Source: a virus. Taken from it: a stretch of DNA of 22,550 bases. The notes beneath the pieces were generated by a model, which saw only the letters and a list, made by a program, of their open reading frames with translations, was not told the origin of the DNA and ran no database searches. Made by a program: the position numbers and the translations under genes. The first letter of the stretch is position 1, and every line of letters begins with the position of its first letter. The stretch lies in the IMG/VR virus record IMGVR_UViG_3300032242_003753, positions 1 through 22,550 of that record; one strand, written 5' to 3'. Shown here piece by piece: positions 1 to 8,380 of this stretch.

Positions 1-131
1 ACATTGTTACTGATAAGAGCATTTGCGTACAGTTCGTTGAAGTTGCTGTTGATATAACCAAACGCTGTGCGCAGGGGAGTGCCGTCCCCGAAGTTTGCTG
101 ATGAACCAGTGTTTACCGTTAGTTTTGCCAC
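1..131 (-). CDS. Partial baseplate/tail-fibre protein, N-terminus only
   Basis: Reads off the left edge of the window. The start is a GTG at 131-129, preceded at a normal distance by a GAGGA ribosome-binding site (139-143) that lies against the stop codon of the upstream gene. The visible 43 residues begin VAKLTVNTGSSANFGDGTPL and continue with an LRTAFGYINSNFNELY segment. This pattern (DGT, LR-AF--IN-NF-ELY) is a frequent N-terminal module of virion proteins in T4-like phages, found in baseplate wedge and short-fibre proteins. By gene order (after gp25, gp6 and a gp7-position gene) it should be one of the peripheral baseplate or fibre proteins, but the missing C-terminal part prevents an exact name. 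Confidence 0.7.
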   Translation of the reverse strand, partial: MAKLTVNTGSSANFGDGTPLRTAFGYINSNFNELYANALISNN

Positions 132-143
132 GTTTTATTCCTC

Positions 144-2576
144 TTAAATCGATACGAATAATTGATCTGCGGTATTAATCGAATTATCGGCGTGAATGGT
201 TGTTGAATCTGCTGTCAAATAATAAGCTACAACATTATTTATTTCCATTGTAGATTCCTCGAATTTGATCACCGCTAGCTCTTTATTCTTTTCAGAGAGC
301 TGAAATTGTCCGAATAATTCTGATCCAGCCACGTGGAAAGTGTTGTACAATATATCTTTGTATTTATCAAGCGTTGAAGCTGTTTTTATTTGATAAGAAA
401 AATCCTGATAAAAATAACTGTCTTGAATATACTTGTTAGAGTTTAGGAAGCTTTGTGTGGTCAACCAAGAACCAGGCGCACTACCTATGCCAGTTTTCAT
501 CGCATAACCCGTAACTTGACTTACGGTGTTATATGCAGAAACTGCCGCCGATAAAGTCGCCCCAATGCCGTTCGCTGATTTGATGTAAATCATTGGAGAA
601 CTATCGTAACCAGAACCATTAGATGTAAGCGTAGCTGAAGTTATAATACCGTTCGTGTATGCTAAACTCGTTACGTTGGAATGCAATCCAGAAACGTTAT
701 TATCGTAAACTAGTGCACTAGAAGTGAAAGTTCCCGAATTCACGTTAACAATCATAAGCGAAGAATTAACAGAGAAAATCGAACCGTTCGCGGTGTTTGA
801 CGAACTACTTACGTTTTGATACACGTAATGCCCAGGCAAATACGTGCCTGCAGTTGTTGACGATGGATCAATGGTAAGAGCTACAGAAGATCCAACTGTA
901 ACAAACCCCTTTGCATAGCTGACGAACGTTCCACCGCCAACGAAAATCAAACTATCGCCGTTGCTATAATTCTGACCGCCGTTCAACACGCTGATAGAAG
1001 CAAGACCCCCGGAAAGGTACATTTCTAAATATTCACCGTCAACGTAACCCTTACCAGAATTTACAGCCGTTACAGTGCTTACGATATTACCACTACCTGC
1101 TGGTGGCGCGTAGATAGTTGCGTCTGACCCTGAAACATAACTAAAATTAGATTTAAAAATAGTCGGAGCTATTCTGAACGAAGCGGAAGGTGTTGAATTA
1201 TTGACTGGTTTACCATAAAGCACTATCGATGAAGAGTTGGTAACGCTTTTAATAATAGCATATTCTATAGAACCAGTTACGGCAGAATTTGCTTGAAGCG
1301 CAATAGTGTCGTTGGCGTTCAAATAATACTGAGCGTTGGCGCTGCCAAAAGTGACATTGCTTGAGGCGGTGTTATAGGTAATTGTTCCGGTAATAAGGTT
1401 AGAAGTTATTACAGACCTAACGAAAACGTTCGCATTTTTGGTGTAATTGTTGCCAGTTTTTATATTTGATAAACTAGCAACAGCACCAAAATTACCTGAA
1501 TTGTATTTCAGGGTTGAAGTGAGTGTTGAGCTACTATTTCCTGTGGGGTTCAAAGGAAAATTATACTGAGAAGAATTGATAGCTTTGCTCAAATAATCAG
1601 CAATCAAGTCAGTATTATAAGTGTAATTTTGAATAGATGAAAGCGCACTTACGCTGAAACTGGCGCCTTGGCCAGTTGTATCACCCGGACCGTTGTATAC
1701 AAACGTCAACGGATTATCAGTATACCCGCTACCGCCATCTGTGATATTGAAAAATAAAGAGCCTTGACCTCTTCCGATGCTGCTTACTCTTACAAGACCG
1801 TTCACGCCTTTTGAAACAACAGCATTGTTTGAAAGGTCTCTGTGTACGATTTTAAGAATGTCACCTACATTGAAATTTTGTCCACCGTTGACGATGTTTA
1901 TAGAATTTAAAGAACCAATAACGCTGGGCGCATTTAGAACAGCAGCTGAATTTGACTGCTGACCTTGTATGATAACTTTTTCGCCAACATTGAAGTTACC
2001 GCCTTGTGGCTGAATGTTTGAAAGGTAAAACGAAGAAATTATATTATAATTTACTGGTTCTGTAGTATAGTTTTCAACAACAGCTGTTGTCCCCGAAGAT
2101 AAACCAACAACCGTTTGACCAATAAAACTAGTCAAATTTGGCGCGTTCGTTATTTCAATATATTGTGGTATTGACCAAGTGTTATCAGAAGGTTTTAAAA
2201 CGTCATACCCGGGAAGGTAAACGTCGACATCCTGATTGTAAATCAGCTTGAATAAAAGCTTGTAACATTGTATTGTACCTTTTGAACGATATACGTCAAG
2301 TATATGTTTCAGTAGGTATCTAGGATTAACAATTATAGAAAAAGGAATACCGTAAAGGTACTTCGTTTGAAAGTGCTGTAAAAAGGCATCTAACGTATTG
2401 TCAATGTCGCGATAATCTAAAAGTGTTCGCGCTTGCCTTACAGCCTGACCTTCTGATTCAAGCCATTCATAATAGGCTTTTACAAACAAAATAAAATCTG
2501 GACCCTCTGTCAAGTAGAACTGAGGGAACTGACTTTCTACGAAATTCGATATCTTTTTTTCTATTTCGAAATTCAT
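144..2576 (-). CDS. Large baseplate wedge-type structural protein (gp7 position)
   Basis: An 810-residue virion protein. The N-terminal 120 residues are well ordered, with a F--AYYEWLE motif (around residues 31-41) followed by a LLDYRDID stretch and a helical YRSKGTIQCYKLLFK segment; this start is typical of large baseplate proteins in T4-like environmental phages. The remainder is rich in Ser, Asn, Gly and Thr with beta-strand character and contains at least five GG/GxGY/F motifs near residues 232, 280, 505, 530 and 653 (for example NGGQNFNVGD, DGGSGYTDNP, NGGQNYSNGD). It follows gp6 by 4 bases, so in T4 order (53-5-6-7-8) it sits at the gp7 place. The wedge role is inferred from position; the protein could also combine gp7 and gp8 functions or carry fibre-anchoring modules. 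No enzymatic motif is visible. Confidence 0.7.
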   Translation of the reverse strand: MNFEIEKKISNFVESQFPQFYLTEGPDFILFVKAYYEWLESEGQAVRQARTLLDYRDIDNTLDAFLQHFQTKYLYGIPFSIIVNPRYLLKHILDVYRSKGTIQCYKLLFKLIYNQDVDVYLPGYDVLKPSDNTWSIPQYIEITNAPNLTSFIGQTVVGLSSGTTAVVENYTTEPVNYNIISSFYLSNIQPQGGNFNVGEKVIIQGQQSNSAAVLNAPSVIGSLNSINIVNGGQNFNVGDILKIVHRDLSNNAVVSKGVNGLVRVSSIGRGQGSLFFNITDGGSGYTDNPLTFVYNGPGDTTGQGASFSVSALSSIQNYTYNTDLIADYLSKAINSSQYNFPLNPTGNSSSTLTSTLKYNSGNFGAVASLSNIKTGNNYTKNANVFVRSVITSNLITGTITYNTASSNVTFGSANAQYYLNANDTIALQANSAVTGSIEYAIIKSVTNSSSIVLYGKPVNNSTPSASFRIAPTIFKSNFSYVSGSDATIYAPPAGSGNIVSTVTAVNSGKGYVDGEYLEMYLSGGLASISVLNGGQNYSNGDSLIFVGGGTFVSYAKGFVTVGSSVALTIDPSSTTAGTYLPGHYVYQNVSSSSNTANGSIFSVNSSLMIVNVNSGTFTSSALVYDNNVSGLHSNVTSLAYTNGIITSATLTSNGSGYDSSPMIYIKSANGIGATLSAAVSAYNTVSQVTGYAMKTGIGSAPGSWLTTQSFLNSNKYIQDSYFYQDFSYQIKTASTLDKYKDILYNTFHVAGSELFGQFQLSEKNKELAVIKFEESTMEINNVVAYYLTADSTTIHADNSINTADQLFVSI

Positions 2577-2580
2577 CTAA

Positions 2581-4416
2581 TTACTTTTGTGTAGGTATAA
2601 TGTTGATCGTAACGTCGTTCAGGTCAATAATCAAAATTTTATCCCTATTCACCAAAATGTCTTTATTCGCCGGAACCATATAAATTGAAATATAGTTTCC
2701 ATATGAAGAAGTTAATAAATTCGATATACTTACAGTACCTGTTTTATAATCAATTGTTCCTAGCGAAGGATTCAAAACTGTAAACACACCGAGAACATCA
2801 GTATACACGACAAGTTTACCGAAATTGTCGTCACGAATAAATGAATGCGCCCAGGAAGTTCCGTTGCCATCAACATATGTAAATTCTGAAGAAGTAATCA
2901 CTGGCTCATCATAAAAAGGAGCTCCAGCGATATAACCTTGAGCTGACAACCTCGATTCGACCTCTGTGGGATTGTTAAACTCGATAACGTAAGAAGTAGG
3001 ATAGTTTAGCAAAGGCGAAATACGCTTGATAATTTTCACTTGCGTATCATTACTTGTTATGCTTGTATCGGTATTGTCGATTGCGGCAGTAAACTTACTG
3101 TACCTAAAATCTTTATTGAAAAGCTCTAGGTTGTTTGCAGAATAATTGTAAACTGTTTGATTCAATAACGTGTTTAGTAGCGAAATAGACTTTGTTGTCT
3201 GTGCAGGGTCGTATTGAACCGTTGTGTTGATTCCGCAATAAATGTATTGTGGGTCAGTTATAACGACTCTGTTAGGTAGAGCAATAAAAGGTAGAAGGTA
3301 ATTGATGATTTCGTTTTTCAAATAGTTCGGCGTGGTCAAAGAACCAGCTGGCTTCAAACAAAGCGCAACAGCGCCGTACTGTTTTGGATTCAATAGTTCG
3401 CCGCCGTAAACGTTCACACCTTCAATTTGAATAAAATTACTCATAACCAAAGAAGCGTAGTCGTCGTTCGAAACTGCTCTTTGTTGCGTAGCGAAATACC
3501 TCGGCGCTTCAAATCTAATTGATTCTAACGACTGCGAATTAGAACTTTTTGTAGAAGGCGAGCTAGCTGTCGCGACACTAGGGGTGATATGCTGTGCGTA
3601 ATTACTTTTTGTCAAGTCAGAAACGCAATTGAACGTTGTGATACCGTCTGCGTTCGTGCCGCTTGAAATTCTATAATTCGCAATAACAGTTGCGCCGTTC
3701 ACAGGAACTCTACCGAAATAGCCGTCACCAAAAGCTATCTCATATTGATTGTTTTGAGCGCCTTGTAAAAAATACACGTTTGACGAACTATCAAGACCGT
3801 ACAAATGTTCTGTTTGAACAAAAACTGTCGGCGTGTTTGAATTGTTTTCGTAAACCGAAACAGTCAAGCTGTCTGTGTCAATGTTTGGGTTAGCTAGCAA
3901 AAACGTCTGAGTTGATTGTGTCTTGTCGATAGTGAACGATTCGTTTATGTAAACGCCTTCAGAAACAGACAAGTTTGTGATAGAATAAGATGTTGAGTTC
4001 GAAATATAAGTCGTTGTATAATCAGCTGTAAAAGTAAAGTTTCCGTTGGCGTTCAAGCCGATAAACTTTGTTCCTTTTGGGATACTGAAAGGATTAGAAA
4101 CAACGTCTGTCGTAACTGTAAAAGAAATATTTGCTGAAGATGACTTGTATGATCTAGGAACGTAGTTCAGCTCTTTCGCATGTGATACGACTGAATTCAA
4201 CTTCTGTGCTGAATCCAAAAACATTTCGGAAGCAACCATATTCAAGTAAAAAGAGTTCAAATAAGAATTATACGTCATAACATCTAGCAATGTGCTGATG
4301 TTAGATGCATTGAAGTTGTAGTCTTTGAAAACGCTCTGCGATTGCAAATAAGTGATAAAATTTTGCTTCAGAGTGTTGAAGTCTAACGAAGTTAGATCTA
4401 TAGAGCTGTTGGCCAT
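2581..4416 (-). CDS. 6: Baseplate wedge protein gp6 (Baseplate_J-like)
   Basis: A 611-residue homologue of T4 gp6 (about 660 residues), the wedge subunit that forms the ring around the hub and drives sheath contraction. The N-terminus has the helical LDFNTLKQNFITYLQSQ stretch followed by DVMTYNSYLNSFYLNMVASE, the usual opening of gp6/Baseplate_J proteins (dimeric arms with a conserved NxYxNxF--N-A--E pattern). A central segment, RFEAPRYFATQQRAVSNDDY (about residues 300-320), is the Baseplate_J hallmark (AP--F-TQ-RAVT--DY). The start ATG directly abuts the gp25 stop codon, and the gp25-gp6 pairing is the conserved wedge core in contractile injection systems. Length, order and both motifs agree. 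Confidence 0.9.
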   Translation of the reverse strand: MANSSIDLTSLDFNTLKQNFITYLQSQSVFKDYNFNASNISTLLDVMTYNSYLNSFYLNMVASEMFLDSAQKLNSVVSHAKELNYVPRSYKSSSANISFTVTTDVVSNPFSIPKGTKFIGLNANGNFTFTADYTTTYISNSTSYSITNLSVSEGVYINESFTIDKTQSTQTFLLANPNIDTDSLTVSVYENNSNTPTVFVQTEHLYGLDSSSNVYFLQGAQNNQYEIAFGDGYFGRVPVNGATVIANYRISSGTNADGITTFNCVSDLTKSNYAQHITPSVATASSPSTKSSNSQSLESIRFEAPRYFATQQRAVSNDDYASLVMSNFIQIEGVNVYGGELLNPKQYGAVALCLKPAGSLTTPNYLKNEIINYLLPFIALPNRVVITDPQYIYCGINTTVQYDPAQTTKSISLLNTLLNQTVYNYSANNLELFNKDFRYSKFTAAIDNTDTSITSNDTQVKIIKRISPLLNYPTSYVIEFNNPTEVESRLSAQGYIAGAPFYDEPVITSSEFTYVDGNGTSWAHSFIRDDNFGKLVVYTDVLGVFTVLNPSLGTIDYKTGTVSISNLLTSSYGNYISIYMVPANKDILVNRDKILIIDLNDVTINIIPTQK

Positions 4417-4842
4417 TTATCTGACTCTTTTTACGTATATGCTGATAGAAATCGGTTGCGTTGTATTTATCAAAGAAAAAACAATGTTTATGTTAATGCC
4501 GTTTTCGTCATTAGTTTGTTGAACGTCGACCGATATTAGGTTTACTCTTGGCTCGAATTGCTGTACAGCTAATATAACATACCTTTGAACGTCTTCAACA
4601 AAAAATGGATCAAACAATTCAAACAACGATTTGTTGATATTAGAACCAAACAAAGGGTTGAATGGTTTTTCGCCTAAACTGGTAAGTATTAGGTTTTTCA
4701 AAGCTTGTTTTACCGATTCAGCATTCTTTACAACAACAAGCTGTTTCGTGATAGGATGAACTGTAAAATTGGTCGCGAAATCGCTGTACGTCTGTTCGAT
4801 GTACAGCGTTTCGGTAATTTTATCAGCTCTTGTAATTGCCAT
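4417..4842 (-). CDS. 25: Baseplate wedge protein gp25 (GPW/gp25 family)
   Basis: A 141-residue protein of the gp25/P2 gpW family (T4 gp25 is 132 residues), which joins the wedge to the first sheath ring and nucleates sheath assembly. Diagnostic features are the VKQALKNLILTSLGEKPFNP segment (around residues 43-62; the family has a G-R-F-P--G turn here), the following LFGSNI, and the conserved EPRV motif near residue 96 (QFEPRVNLISVDV), characteristic of the family. The start is preceded by an AGGA site, and its stop codon abuts the gp6 start. No odd features were seen. Confidence 0.92.
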   Translation of the reverse strand: MAITRADKITETLYIEQTYSDFATNFTVHPITKQLVVVKNAESVKQALKNLILTSLGEKPFNPLFGSNINKSLFELFDPFFVEDVQRYVILAVQQFEPRVNLISVDVQQTNDENGININIVFSLINTTQPISISIYVKRVR

Positions 4843-4851
4843 TTATTTTTC

Positions 4852-5970
4852 CTATGCAAAAGTAGCGAACGTAAACTGATCAGCAGTTGTTTCGGCTGAA
4901 ACGCCGCCAGAAGTGGTTACCGAAATACCAACAGTTTGAGGAGAACCAACGCCAGGCGAAACTGCAGTTATTTGTGTATTACTATTTAACGCAAACGAAC
5001 AATAAGTGTTTCCGAATTTTACTATTTGAGTTCCCGCGAATCCAGTTCCAGTGATAACAACAGAAGTCCCGCCGTAAATAGAGCCAACTGATGGGCTGAT
5101 AGAAGTGATCGCTGGTAGAGGGTAATAGTAAGTGAATTGATCTGCCTGTACAGTTGAAGAAGAACCGCCGCCGTTTGTTATAATAACATCAACAGTCGAA
5201 GCGTAAGGAACTGCTGGAGTCGTTACAGTCATCGAAGTGTCGCTGTTCACTACGAAATTTGCGTATACGCCACCAAACTGAACGGAAGTTGTCCCTGTGA
5301 AATACTTCCCTGTAACCGTAATAGTGTCGCCGCCAGCATTTGAACCGGAAGATGCGCTCATGCTCGAAATAACAGGAACAGCTAATATTTCGACGCCGGA
5401 CAAAGAATAACTTACGTTACCAAATCCTAAAATATACGCAGAACCTCCGGAAATACCCGCTGTGTAATTACTAGCAACAACCAAAGAAGTAGAGTTAGTA
5501 ATGCTTACAATCTGTTGTGTTGAAGGTGTGGCTCCTGTAACTAAAATATAAGAGCCAGGGGTCAGTGTAGTAAAATCAGTATTTGAACCTGTTACGTTCG
5601 CAGAACCTGACGATACAGAAATAGACAAATTGGCGGTGTTACTGCTTCCAGAAGCGTCTAAAATTTGTGTTGACGATCTTTGTGTCGTACTAACGTAAAG
5701 CGCGTCGTTAGCCGAAAGGGCGACAACTGGAGAAACAAAAGAAGTTGAATACGCCCCAACTACGTTGTTAGTGTAAACGTATTGCGTTGAATTAGCCGCA
5801 GCGTCGCCCTGCGCCAACGTAACGGAAAAATAATTGTTTACGCCGTCTTGATTACAAACGTTCAACAAAGCAATCGAAGTGTATGCCACGTTTGATGGCG
5901 CTTTATAAAGGAGCGTAAGTAAATTTGTGTTTGGTTTGATTTGCGCTAACGTTTTAGGATAAATCGCCAT
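4852..5970 (-). CDS. IPT/TIG-domain baseplate or tail surface protein
   Basis: A 372-residue beta-rich protein. The chosen ATG (5970) has a GGAG site six bases upstream, which itself lies in the end of the PAAR gene; an in-frame TTG at 5982 is less likely. The first 100 residues (KPNTNLLTLLYKAPSN, ALLNVCNQDG) resemble a small structural module common in T4-like virion proteins. Residues about 105-185 form a second beta module (VTGSNTDFTTL, GSYILVTG, TSLVVASNYTAG). Two tandem IPT/TIG immunoglobulin-like domains follow, about residues 197-284 and 285-370, recognisable by ITSISPSVGSIYGGTSVVIT and TGTGFAGTQIVKFG-type motifs. Such domains decorate phage virions and often bind surface sugars, but a binding role here is inference. 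It lies between the spike tip and gp25 genes. Confidence 0.75.
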   Translation of the reverse strand: MAIYPKTLAQIKPNTNLLTLLYKAPSNVAYTSIALLNVCNQDGVNNYFSVTLAQGDAAANSTQYVYTNNVVGAYSTSFVSPVVALSANDALYVSTTQRSSTQILDASGSSNTANLSISVSSGSANVTGSNTDFTTLTPGSYILVTGATPSTQQIVSITNSTSLVVASNYTAGISGGSAYILGFGNVSYSLSGVEILAVPVISSMSASSGSNAGGDTITVTGKYFTGTTSVQFGGVYANFVVNSDTSMTVTTPAVPYASTVDVIITNGGGSSSTVQADQFTYYYPLPAITSISPSVGSIYGGTSVVITGTGFAGTQIVKFGNTYCSFALNSNTQITAVSPGVGSPQTVGISVTTSGGVSAETTADQFTFATFA

Positions 5971-5971
5971 A

Positions 5972-6301
5972 TTAGTCTCCAATAATTATGTTTGGTGCCA
6001 CGGAGTCGAGGATAAAACATCTTCCACAAAAACATTGGTACGGGTCGCGAACCCTAGTGATTGGTCTACCGTTTACTGTTTTAGTAACTTGAGAAGCCAA
6101 CGCAACGCCAGGGTGCCATATATTGATTTTGCCAAGATGAAAATTATGCCAAGCAGATAAATCCCCAAGCAAAACTGCAGGCTGACTATTGAAAGTGACG
6201 TTCGGAGAAGTAGGAGTTCCGGAAAACGTCACTGGAGTCGTCGTTGGGTGAAATACTGCGGCGTGTGATGTGAAATTAGAAGTAGCAACTGGTGAAGGCA
6301 T
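5972..6301 (-). CDS. PAAR-like spike tip protein (gp5.4 type)
   Basis: A 109-residue protein in the size range of T4 gp5.4 and PAAR proteins, which cap the membrane-piercing spike with a metal-bound cone. The sequence shows short Gly/Pro/Thr-rich beta repeats (TTTPVTFSGTPTSPNVTF), several histidines (His13, His17, WHNFHLGKINIWHPG near residue 51) and a CFCGRC motif near residue 91 that could provide metal ligands. It follows the beta-helical spike gene, the usual arrangement for spike and tip. It has a private late promoter immediately upstream and an AGGAA ribosome-binding site. The residues that bind metal cannot be assigned without a structure. Confidence 0.7.
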   Translation of the reverse strand: MPSPVATSNFTSHAAVFHPTTTPVTFSGTPTSPNVTFNSQPAVLLGDLSAWHNFHLGKINIWHPGVALASQVTKTVNGRPITRVRDPYQCFCGRCFILDSVAPNIIIGD

Positions 6302-6317
6302 ATCTGTTCCTTTTTAT

Positions 6318-6325
6318 TATTTATA
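6318..6325 (-). promoter_or_regulatory. T4-type late promoter before the PAAR gene
   Basis: An exact TATAAATA box on the minus strand, the T4 late-promoter consensus read by gp55-bearing RNA polymerase. It overlaps the TAA stop codon of the spike gene (CTATAAATA) and would start RNA near 6312, about ten bases before the PAAR start codon, giving extra expression of the tip gene and the wedge genes after it. Confidence 0.65.
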
Positions 6326-7187
6326 GGATAGCTACAGTGGCGCCAATTATAGTCGTTGGTCCTTCACTGGTCGTGCTAATCAAAGGAGCATTGATTATTA
6401 TCCCTGCAGCAGTCATTGTAATTTGAGAAGCCCCAACTTTGAAAATGATAGAAGCTGGAGTCATAATAATACCAGCTGGCGCACTCAACGCACCTGCCAC
6501 ACCAGCGCCGCCAACAGTAAAGGCAGAACCACAAGCAAGAGTTACATCTGTCGTACCAGAAAAGTTCAATTGACCTTTTGAGTTCATATAAGCGGAACCA
6601 AGTGAATCAAAACTCAAATTAGCGTTTACAATATGACCTTCGTTTGTCCCTACATTGAACGCCACATCTTGTGTCGAGTTAACAATAACTTCTTTGCCCG
6701 ACTGAATAGAGTAACCTTCTTCGCCGTAGTTATCTACACGACCGCTGTTAGTGATAAATGTTTGATCACCTTCAACAGTGTGTAACCCGTTACCTCCAGT
6801 TGCGAACGTTTTTTTGTTTTGCGACAAAGCATCAATGTGATCGCCATCAACAGCGTGAAAATTACCACCACCGCTTTCTGTCAATTTACCGTTTTGATGT
6901 TTTTCATAAGTTTGATCTGAATAACTGTCAGAACCTTTAGCCAAAGACCTCGTGCTACTATCAGCATAAAATTTATGAGAACCTTGAACTAAGTCAGATT
7001 TATCCCCGCTTTCGTTTATTTGAAAAACAGAATAGTCGCCATCTTGAGTGATATCAGCGACGGTGTGACCTTCTTGACCCTGTTTATTGTCTATGCGTTC
7101 TTGCCTTCCGCTTGGGCTCGTTATCCATTGCGTAAGATATACATCCGCTTCGTTTGGATCATCTATTCTATTATTATTTGATGGCAT
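6321..7187 (-). CDS. Beta-helical tail spike (gp5 C-terminal/needle-like)
   Basis: A 288-residue protein that resembles the C-terminal triple-stranded beta-helix of T4 gp5 and VgrG needles. Near residue 20 it has a WITSPSGRQERIDNKQGQEG segment, like the SG--I-IDD--G-E boundary that precedes the helix in those families. Residues about 45-288 are regular short strands with recurrent Gly, Asp and Val/Ile, ending in a very hydrophobic Ile/Ala-rich tail (IIMTPASIIFKVGASQITMT). It starts in a TAATG overlap with an AGGAGG site and is followed by the PAAR gene, so it probably forms the needle shaft that carries the tip. In T4 this region is fused to the OB-fold and lysozyme domains; here it is a separate gene. 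Confidence 0.72.
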   Translation of the reverse strand: MPSNNNRIDDPNEADVYLTQWITSPSGRQERIDNKQGQEGHTVADITQDGDYSVFQINESGDKSDLVQGSHKFYADSSTRSLAKGSDSYSDQTYEKHQNGKLTESGGGNFHAVDGDHIDALSQNKKTFATGGNGLHTVEGDQTFITNSGRVDNYGEEGYSIQSGKEVIVNSTQDVAFNVGTNEGHIVNANLSFDSLGSAYMNSKGQLNFSGTTDVTLACGSAFTVGGAGVAGALSAPAGIIMTPASIIFKVGASQITMTAAGIIINAPLISTTSEGPTTIIGATVAIL

Positions 7188-8380
7188 TACGCCCTCCTTA
7201 CTACATTCATTATCAAACCAGGTATAGCTGTGTAATTCAATCTGCCGCCGATCGCCAGCCTAGCAACTTGATTTATCAAACCTTGAGCGATGTTACCTGC
7301 GTTGTTATACGGCGAACCGCCTCCAAACATGTTTGCTAACTGAAAAGCTACTTTTGTCATTGCAACGTTTTTTGCTGATTTAGCCATGGCTTGATTTATA
7401 ACGCCTGGATTCAAATAAGACCTAAACAAACCGTTCAATAACCCATTCATCATATTACCGCCGTTTCCAAACATAAGTTGAACGGCGTTACCGATAAGGT
7501 TCGCAGCCAACCCTCCAAGAATCATTTTCAAACCGTTGGATTGTGCATTGTTACTGTGATACGTTATGATTGGCGCAAGTTGTGCCGCCGTAACTTTTTG
7601 AACACCACCAGCTTGTTTTATCAAAGCTAGGATATCTGCTTCTAATTCTGATGCGGTCGCTTTCGTAAGGTCAATATGCTCTGTGCCTGTAAACGATGGC
7701 GTATTTGCTAAACTAATCGCGAGGTCATGATTTGAAACCAATATTGATACTTCAACGGTGGCTTTATCTATTGTGTATGTCTGCGTTATCGTTGTTCCTG
7801 GGGTTGCGCTGGCGATCATAGCAGCAAGCGAAGTTGGGTCAAGACCAAGAAGCGTGCCACCGATGGTTGTCGCTGTTGATAGCGCTGTATTAGCGTTTGT
7901 TGTAGAATTTATCGAAGAAATAGCAGCCGCAGTGTTGTTCGCCGCCTGAACGTAAGAAGTTGTGTAATAACCTGTTGGTTTATTAGTCAACATACTATGA
8001 ATAGCCAAATTCATCGCCGTGTTCAAAGCGGGCGACATAGCATTGCCGAGCCCAGGCATTACGTTGTTCAACATTCCCATAATAGGACCAATACCAAATT
8101 GACGACCTAAGTTACCCAAAACGTTGCCGAGTGCGCCGCTCATTATATTATTCAAACCAGCTGGGCTTGATAAATTACCCATCATCGAAAGCATAAGCAT
8201 TCTCTGAGCCGCTTGTTGAATTACGGCTGTTTGAGACCCTGGGTCTTGCGATGTTACAACCTGTAAAACAGGTCCTTGCATTTTTGCCGTTGTTGGTGCG
8301 TTCGGCGAACCTTGTGTCGCAACTTTTAATGCAACTGCTGCTATCGCTAATTCAAGAGCTGTTTTCTGACCGTACGCCAT
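7187..8380 (-). CDS. Ala/Gly/Leu/Met-rich protein between the two spike genes, function unknown
   Basis: A 397-residue protein not recognised by family. It lies between the OB-fold gp5-like gene and the beta-helical spike gene, overlapping both by TAATG. Composition is striking: Ala, Gly, Leu, Met and Asn dominate, with amphipathic or hydrophobic stretches such as MLMLSMMGNLSS and GPIMGMLNNVMPGLGNAMSP (residues 65-125) and a similar second set, LGGLAANLIGNAVQLMFGNG (residues 285-330). The middle (about 205-270) looks globular, with beta strands and a SELEADILALIKQAGG helix. The N-terminus lacks a signal peptide. Possible roles are a spike-associated or hub-lining protein, or an ejected membrane-active protein; neither is shown by the sequence. 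Confidence 0.65.
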   Translation of the reverse strand: MAYGQKTALELAIAAVALKVATQGSPNAPTTAKMQGPVLQVVTSQDPGSQTAVIQQAAQRMLMLSMMGNLSSPAGLNNIMSGALGNVLGNLGRQFGIGPIMGMLNNVMPGLGNAMSPALNTAMNLAIHSMLTNKPTGYYTTSYVQAANNTAAAISSINSTTNANTALSTATTIGGTLLGLDPTSLAAMIASATPGTTITQTYTIDKATVEVSILVSNHDLAISLANTPSFTGTEHIDLTKATASELEADILALIKQAGGVQKVTAAQLAPIITYHSNNAQSNGLKMILGGLAANLIGNAVQLMFGNGGNMMNGLLNGLFRSYLNPGVINQAMAKSAKNVAMTKVAFQLANMFGGGSPYNNAGNIAQGLINQVARLAIGGRLNYTAIPGLIMNVVRRA

